A DNA stretch of 64,000 nucleotides. It comes from Pachyseris speciosa (taxonomy: Eukaryota; Cnidaria; Anthozoa; Scleractinia; Pachyseridae). The notes under the pieces are model-generated. The model was given only the letters and a program-made list of their open reading frames with translations, was not told where the DNA came from and ran no database searches. Location: positions 390,001 through 454,000 of the forward strand of contig JAEMWC010000259.1 in assembly GCA_016490735.1 (NCBI GenBank), read 5' to 3'. Each line of letters begins with the position of its first letter. Positions within the stretch are counted from its first letter, which is position 1. Shown in pieces: positions 53,701 to 55,699 of the stretch. Made by a program: the position numbers and the translations under genes.

Positions 53701-54669
53701 TTTCAAATAACGTGCATTCTCCATAGTGGTGTTCGGAATAACGTAAGTTTGCCGCGGTGTTGGTTGGCTATCCAAAACACGTGCAAGTTTAACAGAGATG
53801 CAAGTGCGATGCTGTAGTAGTTAGACTAAATTTTGGCGCAGAAATCAAAGGGCTGTTGACTTCTTGCAGCCACCATCTTGGAGTACTTGGCGAGCGAAAG
53901 CTGGAGAGGACAAACTACCCGTGGTACGGAGGTGGGGTCACGTGGGACCACGTGGGACTTTCGCTCGCCGAGAGGATAGGAGGGTTGGTGATTTGAGGCC
54001 TCATTGGTATCTGCATTGTCATATTGTTTCCATAAACAAGAAAGTTTACTCCATGTTGCCTCTAGCCGATCTGCAACCCAAAGTTGTAGGGTAACACTTG
54101 GATGGATCAACATCCCATTTATGGTTGGGAAGGTTTAGTCGTACTCTTAGGGTGCTTTGTTTTGGGATTCTTTTGCTTCTTCCTATTCCGGTTCAGGAAT
54201 AAAGAGAATACGCGGTGAACAGTTTCCTATAACCACAACACAAATTCCGAAACAGAATACTCTTGGCGGAGGCGACCTGGGACCAGCGCGCAGAACAGTC
54301 TGGGAATTTTCTGGGGCGTGCCCGTGAACCTGACTTCCGGTGCCACGGGCTTGGCGGGCCACGCACGATTTTCCCGCCAAAACTTTCCCAAAAGCACGCA
54401 TATTCTCTGTATATTCTAATGAACTTTACTGCGTATTCATTCTGTTGATTCTTCTTCCAATGAACGGAATGCTGTTTTCTTCAGGTCCCAAAAGGACAGA
54501 ACACGCTCTTTGTTTCTTCGTGTCCGTTATTGTGAGCCATTAAGGGTATGGCTTTATTCTTAATGTAACGACATATCTTCGTGTTTGTAGGTTGTTCGAG
54601 TCCGTTGCTCGCAGTTGTATGCAACAGAAGCAGGCTCCGCAGCGTGACACCGCTGAAAGCAGAGAGTGA
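6549..54669 (+). CDS. CNOT1: CCR4-NOT complex subunit 1, 56 exons in window
   Basis: CNOT1 is the scaffold of the cytoplasmic CCR4-NOT deadenylase. It holds the CAF1/CCR4 nucleases, CNOT9, the CNOT2-CNOT3 module and RNA-binding adaptors, and so drives poly(A) shortening and translational repression. The exons below splice in phase to about 2,386 codons collinear with animal CNOT1 (human about 2,376 residues). Order: N-terminal helical region (exons 1-18), low-complexity linker (19), MIF4G-like TTP-binding domain (20-23), linker (24), CAF1-binding MIF4G (25-31), CNOT9-binding three-helix region (32-37), middle region (38-42), C-terminal NOT1 domain that binds CNOT2/3 (43-56). About 70 N-terminal residues are absent here. 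One intron is GC-AG; exon 40 lacks one base. The boundaries are read from splice consensus and from my knowledge of the family, not from transcripts. Confidence 0.96.
7131..7506. repeat. ~188-bp tandem duplication
   Basis: Copy 1 (7131-7319) and copy 2 (7320-7506) share long identical runs such as 'tttgtctgggttaatgtttg' and 'cttcatgttatgttt'-like ends. They differ by scattered substitutions and small indels, so this is an old local duplication. Confidence 0.85.
7596..8702. mobile_element. TAGCCTCCC-ended foldback element, 1.1 kb
   Basis: The first ~88 bp (TAGCCTCCCATGCAGTC.., then a 'ctcgtatttcacctcc' stretch) are repeated in inverted form at 8615-8702. Flanks ctttggaa (7588-7595) and ctttgaaa (8704-8711) look like a decayed 8-bp target duplication. 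The termini match the short MITE at 55064-55178, so this is a longer family member. No transposase was recognised inside. Confidence 0.82.
8859..8926. repeat. Hairpin around gagtatcaagg/ccttgatactc
   Basis: 'gagtatcaaggattgagttg' (from about 8860) is answered by 'caactcgatccttgatactc' with one mismatch, separated by about 28 bp. A related half-copy follows near 8936. Confidence 0.7.
9301..9355 (+). CDS. CNOT1: CNOT1 exon 2
   Basis: 55 nt, phase 0 to 1. Encodes [18 protein letters not shown]. Acceptor ttgttag, donor GTATGT. Confidence 0.93.
9608..9664 (+). CDS. CNOT1: CNOT1 exon 3
   Basis: 57 nt, phase 1 to 1. Encodes [18 protein letters not shown], nearly identical to the conserved [12 protein letters not shown] block of animal CNOT1. 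Confidence 0.96.
9921..10067 (+). CDS. CNOT1: CNOT1 exon 4
   Basis: 147 nt, phase 1 to 1. Begins [20 protein letters not shown] and ends [10 protein letters not shown]. The acceptor follows ttcatgttag. Confidence 0.95.
10068..12171 (+). other. Intron 4
   Basis: 2.1 kb. Holds a possible decayed transposon at 10461-11671 with a coding-like remnant (next entry). From 11690 to 12060 there is a run of imperfect 'gcactggtgcat' words and nothing else recognisable. Confidence 0.6.
10461..11671 (+). mobile_element. Possible decayed DNA element with acidic ORF remnant
   Basis: The left end 'cagggttaagaatt..ggtggtcac' resembles the inverted right end at about 11600-11671 ('ccagtcggg..ccaccaagccctgg..ttttagccctg'). 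Inside, on the plus strand, are a Lys-rich frame (10779-11039, with [14 protein letters not shown]) and an Asp/Glu-rich tail ending at a stop near 11277 ([20 protein letters not shown]). The frames are broken. I do not recognise the protein; a dead transposase or captured exon are both possible. Confidence 0.35.
12172..12247 (+). CDS. CNOT1: CNOT1 exon 5
   Basis: 76 nt, phase 1 to 2. Encodes [20 protein letters not shown], collinear with the human [16 protein letters not shown] block. Confidence 0.95.
12381..13552. mobile_element. TTAA-flanked TIR element, copy B
   Basis: 1,172 bp between TTAA at 12381-12384 and TTAA at 13549-13552. Ends: left CCCATTGGTGCCC, right GGGTGCCAATGG, imperfect inverted repeats. 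It aligns throughout with 2059-3080 but has an extra ~175 bp at about 13270-13445. Non-autonomous; piggyBac-type is the likeliest class because of the TTAA target. Confidence 0.85.
13560..14000 (+). repeat. Dispersed repeat ('gggaactacRttccc' family)
   Basis: Contains 'ttgggaactacattccc' followed by 'gtgtgtgggttcttttac'. Closely similar words occur at 39740-39800 and 40205-40260 and, inverted, at 51340-51410. Family unknown; probably a SINE or the 3' end of a retroposon. Confidence 0.6.
14100..14620 (+). pseudogene. piggyBac-type transposase remnant
   Basis: A frame at 14333-14617 contains [13 protein letters not shown] and [12 protein letters not shown], the arrangement seen at the start of the DDE domain of piggyBac/PGBD transposases (E-T-N-x-Y-A then E-E-L/I-K-x-F-L-G). 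It stops soon after and lacks the catalytic aspartates. The preceding frame (14135-14329) ends in [11 protein letters not shown] and carries a possible SAP-like stretch broken by a frameshift near 14155. It lies ~550 bp downstream of TTAA element copy B. Similarity is from memory of the family. Confidence 0.6.
14826..14862 (+). CDS. CNOT1: CNOT1 exon 6
   Basis: 37 nt, phase 2 to 0. Encodes [12 protein letters not shown] after completing an Asn codon. A micro-exon supported by phase on both sides and strong splice sites (ttccttcag, GTAAGT). Confidence 0.85.
15238..15293 (+). CDS. CNOT1: CNOT1 exon 7
   Basis: 56 nt, phase 0 to 2. Encodes [18 protein letters not shown], matching the human SLADFMQEVGY block. 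Confidence 0.95.
16136..16212 (+). CDS. CNOT1: CNOT1 exon 8
   Basis: 77 nt, phase 2 to 1. Encodes [20 protein letters not shown] then VARVIG. Confidence 0.94.
16364..16654. mobile_element. TAGCCTCCTT-ended MITE, 291 bp
   Basis: Begins TAGCCTCCTTTGCCGCC and ends with its decayed inverse (..ggctgtaaaggatgcta). Flanked by CACCTTTGAG (16354-16363) and CACCTTTCAG (16655-16664), a 9/10 target duplication. An inner TAGCCTCCTTCGCAGC copy starts near 16500, so two halves may be nested. Same family as 48198-48482. 9-10 bp duplications suggest a Mutator-like parent. Confidence 0.8.
16755..16804 (+). CDS. CNOT1: CNOT1 exon 9
   Basis: 50 nt, phase 1 to 0. Encodes [16 protein letters not shown]. Corresponds to the weakly conserved stretch after human RVLGMMARTHSGL. 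Confidence 0.85.
17163..17270 (+). CDS. CNOT1: CNOT1 exon 10
   Basis: 108 nt, phase 0 to 0. Starts [14 protein letters not shown] and ends [14 protein letters not shown], the conserved TWNVEVL block. Confidence 0.93.
17478..17582. repeat. (ATC)n microsatellite
   Basis: About 100 bp of near-perfect trinucleotide repeat (cat/atc units) in intron 10, with two small interruptions near 17520. Confidence 0.97.
17650..17737. repeat. (GATA)n microsatellite
   Basis: About 21 perfect tagatagata-type tetranucleotide units, 70 bp from the ATC tract. The AT-rich stretch just after it (17738-17820) could be the 3' end of a minus-strand retroposon for which this is the tail. Confidence 0.97.
17909..18076 (+). 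CDS. CNOT1: CNOT1 exon 11
   Basis: 168 nt, phase 0 to 0. Starts [20 protein letters not shown] and ends [18 protein letters not shown]. Confidence 0.95.
18770..18897 (+). CDS. CNOT1: CNOT1 exon 12
   Basis: 128 nt, phase 0 to 2. Encodes [20 protein letters not shown], then [10 protein letters not shown], matching [15 protein letters not shown] and PPEDDNREIATW in human. Confidence 0.96.
19523..19655 (+). CDS. CNOT1: CNOT1 exon 13
   Basis: 133 nt, phase 2 to 0. Begins [20 protein letters not shown] and ends [15 protein letters not shown]. Confidence 0.96.
19744..19851 (+). CDS. CNOT1: CNOT1 exon 14
   Basis: 108 nt, phase 0 to 0. Encodes [20 protein letters not shown] and then HYVWHGQ. Confidence 0.96.
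20085..20697. mobile_element. TTAA-flanked TIR element, 613 bp
   Basis: TTAA then GGTGATTCCCTA at the left (20085-20100) and TAGGGAATCACC then TTAA at the right (20682-20697). The 12-bp inverted ends and the TTAA are perfect. The interior has two stretches of 'gtgaccccc(a/t)tttttatt' type also seen in the MITE at 23785. No coding sequence. Either end could instead be read with a TA target. Confidence 0.82.
20760..20945. repeat. ~91-bp tandem duplication
   Basis: 'atgtgaaagta' starts at 20760 and 20851, and both copies continue through 'ggctattcagctc', 'catctaccaga' and 'cctaccaa.agcagct'. Confidence 0.85.
21026..21142 (+). CDS. CNOT1: CNOT1 exon 15 (GC donor)
   Basis: 117 nt, phase 0 to 0. 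Encodes [20 protein letters not shown] through [12 protein letters not shown]. The next bases are GCAAGAG, not GT: a GC-AG intron. The next exon continues exactly where family conservation requires (ALSMLLNG). Confidence 0.95.
21553..21675 (+). CDS. CNOT1: CNOT1 exon 16
   Basis: 123 nt, phase 0 to 0. Encodes [20 protein letters not shown] then [13 protein letters not shown], one of the most conserved stretches. Confidence 0.97.
21763..21911 (+). CDS. CNOT1: CNOT1 exon 17
   Basis: 149 nt, phase 0 to 2. Encodes [20 protein letters not shown], then [18 protein letters not shown]. Confidence 0.95.
22241..22397 (+). CDS. CNOT1: CNOT1 exon 18
   Basis: 157 nt, phase 2 to 0. Encodes [20 protein letters not shown], then a linker ending SLSGQ. 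Confidence 0.93.
22556..23027 (+). CDS. CNOT1: CNOT1 exon 19, low-complexity linker
   Basis: 472 nt, the largest exon, phase 0 to 1. Encodes a Ser/Gly/Pro/Gln-rich disordered linker with a short poly-Gln stretch near 22960-22980, starting [13 protein letters not shown] and ending [10 protein letters not shown]. The equivalent human linker is similarly long and poorly conserved. Confidence 0.9.
23142..23326 (+). CDS. CNOT1: CNOT1 exon 20, start of TTP-binding domain
   Basis: 185 nt, phase 1 to 0. Encodes [20 protein letters not shown], then [16 protein letters not shown]. This opens the MIF4G-like domain that in mammals binds tristetraprolin. Confidence 0.96.
23600..23735. repeat. ATGATAGT/ACTATCAT hairpin cluster
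   Basis: The word 'atgatagt' and its reverse complement 'actatcat' recur about ten times between 23605 and 23735, forward copies first and inverted copies after, so the strand can fold on itself. Confidence 0.8.
23785..23990. mobile_element. Palindromic MITE, 206 bp
   Basis: 'atgagctcagtgacccccat' at the left is answered by 'atggggtcacctagctcat' at the right, and the pairing continues inward (aggagtggatt..aatccactcct with small mismatches). No coding content. Confidence 0.82.
24856..24980 (+). CDS. CNOT1: CNOT1 exon 21
   Basis: 125 nt, phase 0 to 2. Encodes [20 protein letters not shown] then [20 protein letters not shown]. The donor is GTGAGT. Confidence 0.97.
25771..25990. mobile_element. 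MITE with gagtgtcttta end, copy 1
   Basis: Runs from 'gagtgtctttatatctgata' to 'actcctgctcatttattaaa'. The same sequence occurs inverted at 44936-45147. Inside is a hairpin (cgtgttttatcaagtcc / gataaaacac) whose apex is cttggctgcgtctcg at 25931-25945. Confidence 0.8.
26329..26439 (+). CDS. CNOT1: CNOT1 exon 22
   Basis: 111 nt, phase 2 to 2. Encodes [20 protein letters not shown] then [11 protein letters not shown]. Confidence 0.97.
27031..27166 (+). CDS. CNOT1: CNOT1 exon 23, end of TTP-binding domain
   Basis: 136 nt, phase 2 to 0. Encodes [20 protein letters not shown], then [12 protein letters not shown] and LLAGRNIQ. Confidence 0.96.
27167..30423 (+). other. Intron 23, largest intron in the window
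   Basis: 3.3 kb. 27370-27480 has a decayed pair of 'cagataagctgcacc' and 'gtggcttatctgta' words of inverted-repeat type. 27500-28410 shows nothing recognisable. The rest is the TTAA element 28416-30243. Confidence 0.7.
28416..30243. mobile_element. TTAA-flanked TIR element, 1.83 kb
   Basis: TTAA (28416-28419) then GGGCCCATTAAAGTATC at the left; GATACTTCAATGGGCCC then TTAA (30240-30243) at the right. The inverted ends, ~38 bp with mismatches, continue to 'cgttgctaggg'/'ccttagcaacg'. Several short frames exist on both strands (such as a 79-residue minus frame at 29315-29554 with [14 protein letters not shown]) but none is recognisable as a transposase. Kolobok or piggyBac origin is suggested by TTAA only. 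Confidence 0.8.
30424..30643 (+). CDS. CNOT1: CNOT1 exon 24, Ser/Thr-rich linker
   Basis: 220 nt, phase 0 to 1. Starts [20 protein letters not shown] and ends SSARTTTVS. Contains a repeated PLGP/PLGH motif ([17 protein letters not shown]). Length and composition match the human linker between the two MIF4G domains. Confidence 0.88.
30809..30844 (+). CDS. CNOT1: Possible CNOT1 cassette exon
   Basis: A good acceptor (ctgtctctccacag) precedes 36 nt in phase 1 to 1 that would add [12 protein letters not shown] to the Ser/Thr linker without changing frame. The donor is weak (GAGAG|gtcctg). If read through, the frame stops at TAA 30886-30888, which would truncate the protein. May be chance. Confidence 0.3.
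31251..31423 (+). CDS. CNOT1: CNOT1 exon 25, start of CAF1-binding MIF4G
   Basis: 173 nt, phase 1 to 0. Encodes [20 protein letters not shown], then [20 protein letters not shown]. This domain docks CNOT7/8 (CAF1). Confidence 0.96.
31865..32044 (+). CDS. CNOT1: CNOT1 exon 26
   Basis: 180 nt, phase 0 to 0. Encodes [20 protein letters not shown], ending LKETYRNIK. Confidence 0.97.
32160..32656. mobile_element. CAGTGGAACCTC-ended TIR element
   Basis: Left end CAGTGGAACCTCGATTTAAC, right end taaattgaGGTTCCACTG. Ends of this form are common in Tc1/mariner-pogo type MITEs, but a clean TA duplication is not visible. It encloses the long palindrome 32421-32590. Confidence 0.7.
32421..32590. repeat. 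Long near-perfect palindrome
   Basis: Arms of about 77 bp (aatgtggtttagcgttgtct.. and its inverse ending ..gctaaaccacatt) with only a few mismatches. The apex is ctcggctgcacctcg at 32499-32513. A third, partial copy of the arm sequence lies at 32313-32340. Confidence 0.9.
32741..32857 (+). CDS. CNOT1: CNOT1 exon 27
   Basis: 117 nt, phase 0 to 0. Encodes [20 protein letters not shown], then [19 protein letters not shown]. Confidence 0.97.
32950..33186 (+). mobile_element. tRNA-derived SINE, 5'-truncated
   Basis: A pol III B-box-like stretch (aggttcgaattcc, 32974-32986) is followed by a SINE body with 'ttggttctctactctgctcc' and 'gagaggtttttcgccgggta', a (ttgattta)-like tract near 33090-33110 and an attatgatt tail. 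The A box is missing. This body resembles a SINE I associate with cnidarian genomes. Confidence 0.7.
33398..33590. mobile_element. Palindromic MITE, ~193 bp
   Basis: taatacacctcattccaaaa at the left pairs with ttttggaataagctgtatta at the right; an inner pair 'ttaattagccctctttg'/'caaagagggctaattatta' also matches. No coding sequence. Confidence 0.85.
33624..33674 (+). CDS. CNOT1: CNOT1 exon 28
   Basis: 51 nt, phase 0 to 0. Encodes [17 protein letters not shown]. Confidence 0.95.
33920..34057 (+). CDS. CNOT1: CNOT1 exon 29
   Basis: 138 nt, phase 0 to 0. Encodes [20 protein letters not shown], then [20 protein letters not shown]. Confidence 0.97.
34382..34542. repeat. Hairpin element in intron 29
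   Basis: ccttaaccgtgctttgttct at the left, inverse at the right, arms ~70 bp, apex cgagccgcatgcgag at 34455-34469. Its arms share 'ataaggcacgc' with repeats at 34662 and 35702. Confidence 0.88.
34640..35715. repeat. Region between two 'tgcatYtgtactct' repeats
   Basis: 'gtgcatttgtactctcataaggcacgc' type sequence at about 34646-34672 recurs at about 35688-35714 in direct orientation. The ~1 kb between holds no recognisable gene apart from the hairpin at 35418-35478. It may be an old element with direct ends, or two separate copies of the flank of 34382-34542. Confidence 0.45.
35418..35478. repeat. Hairpin with ctcgtcgctgcgtgactcg apex
   Basis: 'tttcagaagttgctgaa' pairs with 'ttcagcaacttctgaaa'; apex at 35442-35460. 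Confidence 0.85.
36188..36296. repeat. Hairpin gcatgatagcgag / ctcgctatcatgc
   Basis: Arms of ~45 bp include 'tttgtgttatc' and 'gataacacaaa'; the apex is GC-rich (cgcctcagccgttggcttcggc). Upstream 35900-36130 repeats 'ttggttttgc'-type words in both orientations. Confidence 0.85.
36671..36727 (+). CDS. CNOT1: CNOT1 exon 30
   Basis: 57 nt, phase 0 to 0. Encodes [19 protein letters not shown], matching human LNLKFEIEVLCKNL. Confidence 0.97.
37040..37127 (+). CDS. CNOT1: CNOT1 exon 31
   Basis: 88 nt, phase 0 to 1. Encodes [20 protein letters not shown], then LSSPEKDKQ. Confidence 0.95.
37564..37715 (+). CDS. CNOT1: CNOT1 exon 32, start of CNOT9-binding region
   Basis: 152 nt, phase 1 to 0. A Pro/Ser-rich linker, then [20 protein letters not shown], the conserved start of the DUF3819/CNOT9-binding region. 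Confidence 0.96.
38145..38285 (+). CDS. CNOT1: CNOT1 exon 33
   Basis: 141 nt, phase 0 to 0. Encodes [20 protein letters not shown], then [16 protein letters not shown]. Confidence 0.97.
38819..38977 (+). CDS. CNOT1: CNOT1 exon 34
   Basis: 159 nt, phase 0 to 0. Encodes [20 protein letters not shown], then [16 protein letters not shown]. Confidence 0.97.
39476..39713. mobile_element. CTGGTTTTCACTAGCGACG-ended element 1
   Basis: Left end CTGTTTTTCACTAGCGACG, right end CGTCGCTAGTGAAAACCAG. The interior is almost wholly degenerate 'gcaagcacaagcgcaagcat' repeats, one orientation in the left half and inverted in the right half. Same ends as 44350-44790. Confidence 0.85.
39725..39955 (-). mobile_element. 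tRNA-derived SINE fragment
   Basis: On the minus strand about 39866-39942 reads as a tRNA-like head: A-box-like taactcagttgataagagct and B-box-like gggttcgaacac. The plus-strand 'gaactacgttccctactctt' word at 39740 links it to the repeats at 13690, 40205 and 51360. Confidence 0.65.
40010..40400 (+). repeat. Dispersed repeat ('gggaactacgtcccc' family)
   Basis: Starts with 'ggtaatggtaatgtatttac' and includes 'cactgggaactacgtcccc' and 'gcagtgtgttggctcttta', matching 13690-13750, 39740-39790 and inverted 51340-51410. Retroposon class not determined. Confidence 0.65.
40485..40625 (+). CDS. CNOT1: CNOT1 exon 35
   Basis: 141 nt, phase 0 to 0. Encodes [20 protein letters not shown], then [20 protein letters not shown]. 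Confidence 0.97.
40737..40841 (+). CDS. CNOT1: CNOT1 exon 36
   Basis: 105 nt, phase 0 to 0. Encodes [20 protein letters not shown], then [15 protein letters not shown]. Confidence 0.98.
41115..41306. repeat. Hairpin element in intron 36
   Basis: 'aattggttcatgcgtcagc' at the left and 'gctgacgcatgaaccaatt' at the right; arms of ~85 bp with few mismatches; apex gaggcgtagccgag at 41204-41217. Confidence 0.9.
41547..41687 (+). CDS. CNOT1: CNOT1 exon 37
   Basis: 141 nt, phase 0 to 0. Encodes [20 protein letters not shown], then a Pro/Ala linker ending GILGNAE. Confidence 0.96.
42148..42333 (+). CDS. CNOT1: CNOT1 exon 38
   Basis: 186 nt, phase 0 to 0. Encodes [20 protein letters not shown], then [13 protein letters not shown]. 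Confidence 0.96.
42543..42691 (+). CDS. CNOT1: CNOT1 exon 39
   Basis: 149 nt, phase 0 to 2. Encodes [20 protein letters not shown], then [20 protein letters not shown]. Ends in ACC AA before GTAAGC. Confidence 0.95.
42892..42999 (+). CDS. CNOT1: CNOT1 exon 40, apparent 1-nt frameshift
   Basis: 108 nt where 109 are needed. After the acceptor ggtttag the frame reads FVCDCP, then hits TGA at 42917-42919. One more C in the run at 42907-42911 restores ..[19 protein letters not shown] and a phase-0 end at LVQ, in step with human and with both neighbouring exons. Either a base was lost in sequencing or assembly (homopolymer), or this allele is broken. Confidence 0.93.
43115..43400 (+). mobile_element. 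LINE reverse-transcriptase 3' end fragment
   Basis: The frame ending at 43373 contains [20 protein letters not shown] and ends near [11 protein letters not shown]. The motif [14 protein letters not shown] is the C-terminal end typical of CR1/L2-like LINE ORF2 proteins. Only the tail is present; the untranslated 3' end runs on to about 43400 or beyond. Confidence 0.75.
43657..43752 (+). CDS. CNOT1: CNOT1 exon 41
   Basis: 96 nt, phase 0 to 0. Encodes [20 protein letters not shown], ending SPHVTE. Confidence 0.95.
43869..43933 (+). CDS. CNOT1: CNOT1 exon 42
   Basis: 65 nt, phase 0 to 2. Encodes [20 protein letters not shown]. Confidence 0.95.
44350..44790. mobile_element. CTGGTTTTCACTAGCGA-ended element 2
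   Basis: Left end CTGGTTTTCACTAGCGATGG, right end CCGTCGCTAGTGAAAACCAG. Interior 441 bp is dominated by degenerate 'gactccgactccgtcg' and 'ggagtcggagtc' repeats plus internal 'gatctagtgaaaa' words. Ends shared with 39476-39713, interior not. Confidence 0.85.
44936..45147. mobile_element. MITE with gagtgtcttta end, copy 2 (inverted)
   Basis: Reverse-complement copy of 25771-25990, starting 'tttaataaatgagcaggagt' and ending 'atataaagacactcat'. Apex cgaggcgcagccgag at 44973-44987 within the hairpin gtgttttatcaag / cttgataaaacac. Confidence 0.85.
45325..45505 (+). CDS. CNOT1: CNOT1 exon 43
   Basis: 181 nt, phase 2 to 0. A Gly/Ser-rich linker beginning [19 protein letters not shown], then [12 protein letters not shown]. 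The linker replaces part of the human LPQLMEVVRSNYEAM segment. The donor GTGCCA is weak but the join is fixed by [17 protein letters not shown]. Confidence 0.9.
45857..45949 (+). CDS. CNOT1: CNOT1 exon 44
   Basis: 93 nt, phase 0 to 0. Encodes [20 protein letters not shown], ending KAFSTFVAL. Confidence 0.96.
45968..46270 (+). mobile_element. tRNA-derived SINE-like element
   Basis: Begins with a tRNA-like head: A-box-like ttggcgcagtggtgagagcg and B-box-like gggttcgattcc with a perfect T stem (cccgg/ccggg). There is no acceptor stem, so it is not a tRNA gene. Followed by an unrelated AT-rich body to about 46270. Confidence 0.7.
46318..46476. repeat. (GTT)n microsatellite with GCT interruptions
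   Basis: About 155 bp of gtt/gct/ggtt/att trinucleotides, next to exon 45 (65 bp from its acceptor). The poly-Asn and poly-Gln frames here are artefacts. Confidence 0.96.
46541..46645 (+). CDS. CNOT1: CNOT1 exon 45
   Basis: 105 nt, phase 0 to 0. Encodes [20 protein letters not shown], then [14 protein letters not shown]. Confidence 0.97.
47083..47214 (+). CDS. CNOT1: CNOT1 exon 46
   Basis: 132 nt, phase 0 to 0. Encodes [20 protein letters not shown], then VTKINLLSR. Confidence 0.97.
47827..47990 (+). CDS. CNOT1: CNOT1 exon 47
   Basis: 164 nt, phase 0 to 2. Encodes [20 protein letters not shown], then [17 protein letters not shown]. Confidence 0.97.
48198..48482. mobile_element. TAGCCTCCTTCGCAGCC MITE with 9-bp duplication
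   Basis: 285 bp from TAGCCTCC to GGCTA, flanked by perfect AAAGAAATG at 48189-48197 and 48483-48491. An inner inverted end (ggctgcgaaggaggcta) finishes near 48353, so the element looks composite. Related to 16364-16654. A 9-bp duplication points to Mutator-like transposition. Confidence 0.88.
48646..48763 (+). CDS. CNOT1: CNOT1 exon 48
   Basis: 118 nt, phase 2 to 0. Encodes [20 protein letters not shown], then LLLNTPQQK. Confidence 0.97.
49551..49652 (+). CDS. CNOT1: CNOT1 exon 49
   Basis: 102 nt, phase 0 to 0. Encodes [20 protein letters not shown]. Confidence 0.97.
49769..49942 (+). CDS. CNOT1: CNOT1 exon 50
   Basis: 174 nt, phase 0 to 0. Encodes [20 protein letters not shown] through [10 protein letters not shown], almost identical to human. 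Confidence 0.98.
50318..50401 (+). CDS. CNOT1: CNOT1 exon 51
   Basis: 84 nt, phase 0 to 0. Encodes [20 protein letters not shown], ending PPTFKK. Confidence 0.96.
50645..50709. repeat. (ACCATT)n microsatellite
   Basis: About ten perfect hexamers (taccat/accatt phase) in intron 51, 70 bp before exon 52. Not the telomeric TTAGGG unit. Confidence 0.96.
50778..50846 (+). CDS. CNOT1: CNOT1 exon 52
   Basis: 69 nt, phase 0 to 0. Encodes [20 protein letters not shown]. Confidence 0.97.
51110..51420 (+). mobile_element. tRNA-derived SINE with retroposon tail
   Basis: Head at about 51115-51195 has A-box-like 'ggttagctctaagagaatcg' and B-box-like 'gggtccaaatctc'. The segment 51340-51410 is the inverse of the 'gggaactacgttccc' repeat at 13690, 39740 and 40205, so two repeats are adjacent here. 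Confidence 0.6.
51520..51700 (+). CDS. CNOT1: CNOT1 exon 53
   Basis: 181 nt, phase 0 to 1. Encodes [20 protein letters not shown], then [16 protein letters not shown]. Confidence 0.98.
52177..52309 (+). CDS. CNOT1: CNOT1 exon 54
   Basis: 133 nt, phase 1 to 2. Encodes [20 protein letters not shown], then [12 protein letters not shown]. Confidence 0.98.
52919..53068. mobile_element. TAGACTGCGAGTAGTCTC palindromic MITE
   Basis: 150 bp with ends TAGACTGCGAGTAGTCTC and its inverse. Flanks gcgcgcgaa and ccgcgcaaa match at 7 of 9 positions, a possible worn target duplication. The interior is GC-rich (cgcgcgcacgcgcg). Relatives at 59185-59292 and 61000-61135. Confidence 0.8.
53190..53400. repeat. 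'ctctcgtaagcgaccac' repeat
   Basis: 'ctctcgtaagcgaccac' occurs twice (about 53224 and 53289) with a third weaker copy 'ctcccacacgcgaccac'. Preceded by 'acagtcgaacctttctt', the kind of end seen in Tc1/pogo-like elements, but no matching right end was found. Confidence 0.5.
53528..53662 (+). CDS. CNOT1: CNOT1 exon 55
   Basis: 135 nt, phase 2 to 2. Encodes [20 protein letters not shown], then [14 protein letters not shown], the most conserved stretch of the NOT1 domain. Confidence 0.98.
53663..54590 (+). other. Intron 55
   Basis: Contains a hairpin 'ggcgagcgaaag'/'ctttcgctcgcc' (about 53889-53972) with a 'acgtgggacc' direct repeat in the right arm. The rest shows nothing recognisable. Confidence 0.6.
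54591..54669 (+). CDS. CNOT1: CNOT1 exon 56 (terminal, with stop)
   Basis: 79 nt from phase 2. Encodes [20 protein letters not shown] then AESRE and TGA at 54667-54669. Human ends similarly (LFQSVAQCCMGQKQ). Confidence 0.96.
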
Positions 54670-54828
54670 AGACACTAGGAACTTGCTGTAAAGTTATTTT
54701 GTACATGAAACGACTTCGAACGCGTGTAAACGTAAAATTTCAGACTTCACCCGCTTAGACTTAGCTATCAGAATAATGTTAGGAAATGTTTTTGCTCAAT
54801 TACAATTATTTTTTATCTTTGAATGGTC

Positions 54829-54834
54829 AATAAA
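54829..54834 (+). promoter_or_regulatory. CNOT1 poly(A) signal AATAAA
   Basis: Canonical AATAAA 160 bp after the stop codon, followed by GT/T-rich sequence. Gives a short 3' UTR of roughly 180 nt. Confidence 0.75.
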
Positions 54835-54990
54835 AAACGCCTTGAAGAGCAATGTTCAGTTGGCATCTTCATTTATGGTCCCACTTTGTTCATGTTTTAA
54901 GCCTCACCCCCTTCAAACTAAAAACGCTGTAAAAACAATTTTCCGTTTCTCCATCTGTGCTTTAAATGTAGCTTTTTGTCATGAACTGTG

Positions 54991-55698
54991 TATACAGTGT
55001 CTCCTCGAATAAGCACCCTCCCCATCGGCCAAAATAGCTAATAAGCGCCCCATCACTTTTGTATAGCCTCCCATGCAGTCGTTTTTAGGGGACTCGTATT
55101 TCACCTCCTCCCCACTATCACACTTTGTGGGGAGGAGGTGAAATACGAGTCCCCGAAAAACGACTGCGTGGGAGGCTACTTTTGTAGGGATACAAGGTAA
55201 AACCTGTTTCTATTGTCACTTTATTTATAATCTTTTATTAAAGCTGCAACTACGCCAGCATCAGTACATGTTAGGAGAACAGTTTCTTTCCCGTTAAGTC
55301 ACTTCCTATTGTAGCAGGATTTAGATAGAGCGACTCAAGGCTTTAAACGCAAAGTTCTCGTGGTAGAAAAGGGGAATCCCTTTGAAGGCCGAATAGGTAA
55401 AGAGGAATGTGACTATCTGCATATCATTGACGAGGATGACGAGATAATCGATATTTTATAAACATGCTTAATATCGATACATCTGTACAGAAAGAGTATA
55501 CATGTACTGGGACTACGGTATGCTTGATTATCAGCCGGTGTTTTAACACACGAAAAACGTTAATGTTGAAGTTTCGTTTTTTTTTTTGCATATGAAGATG
55601 AAGCCAAATAAATAAGCGCCCTCCCTCGAATAAGCGCCTTTTCTTTTGGCCGAAATTTTAATTAAGTGTTGAGCGCTTATTCGAGGAAATACGGTATA
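54991..55698. mobile_element. Tc1/mariner-like TIR element with nested MITE
   Basis: Left end TATACAGTGTCTCCTCGAAT, right end inverse of TATACCGTATTTCCTCGAAT; ~24-bp inverted ends with 3-4 mismatches, beginning at TA dinucleotides. The MITE 55064-55178 has inserted inside it. The right half has further 'cgaataagcgc' repeats at 55610-55640. Relative near 27385 shares the 'accgtaaa.actc' style end. Confidence 0.75.
55064..55178. mobile_element. TAGCCTCCCATGCAG MITE with perfect 8-bp duplication
   Basis: A 115-bp near-perfect palindrome (TAGCCTCCCATGCAGTCG.. inverted at the right), flanked by CTTTTGTA at 55056-55063 and 55179-55186. The few arm mismatches and intact duplication mean it is young. 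Shares ends with 7596-8702. An 8-bp duplication fits hAT or Mutator-like parents. Confidence 0.92.
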
Positions 55699-55699
55699 C

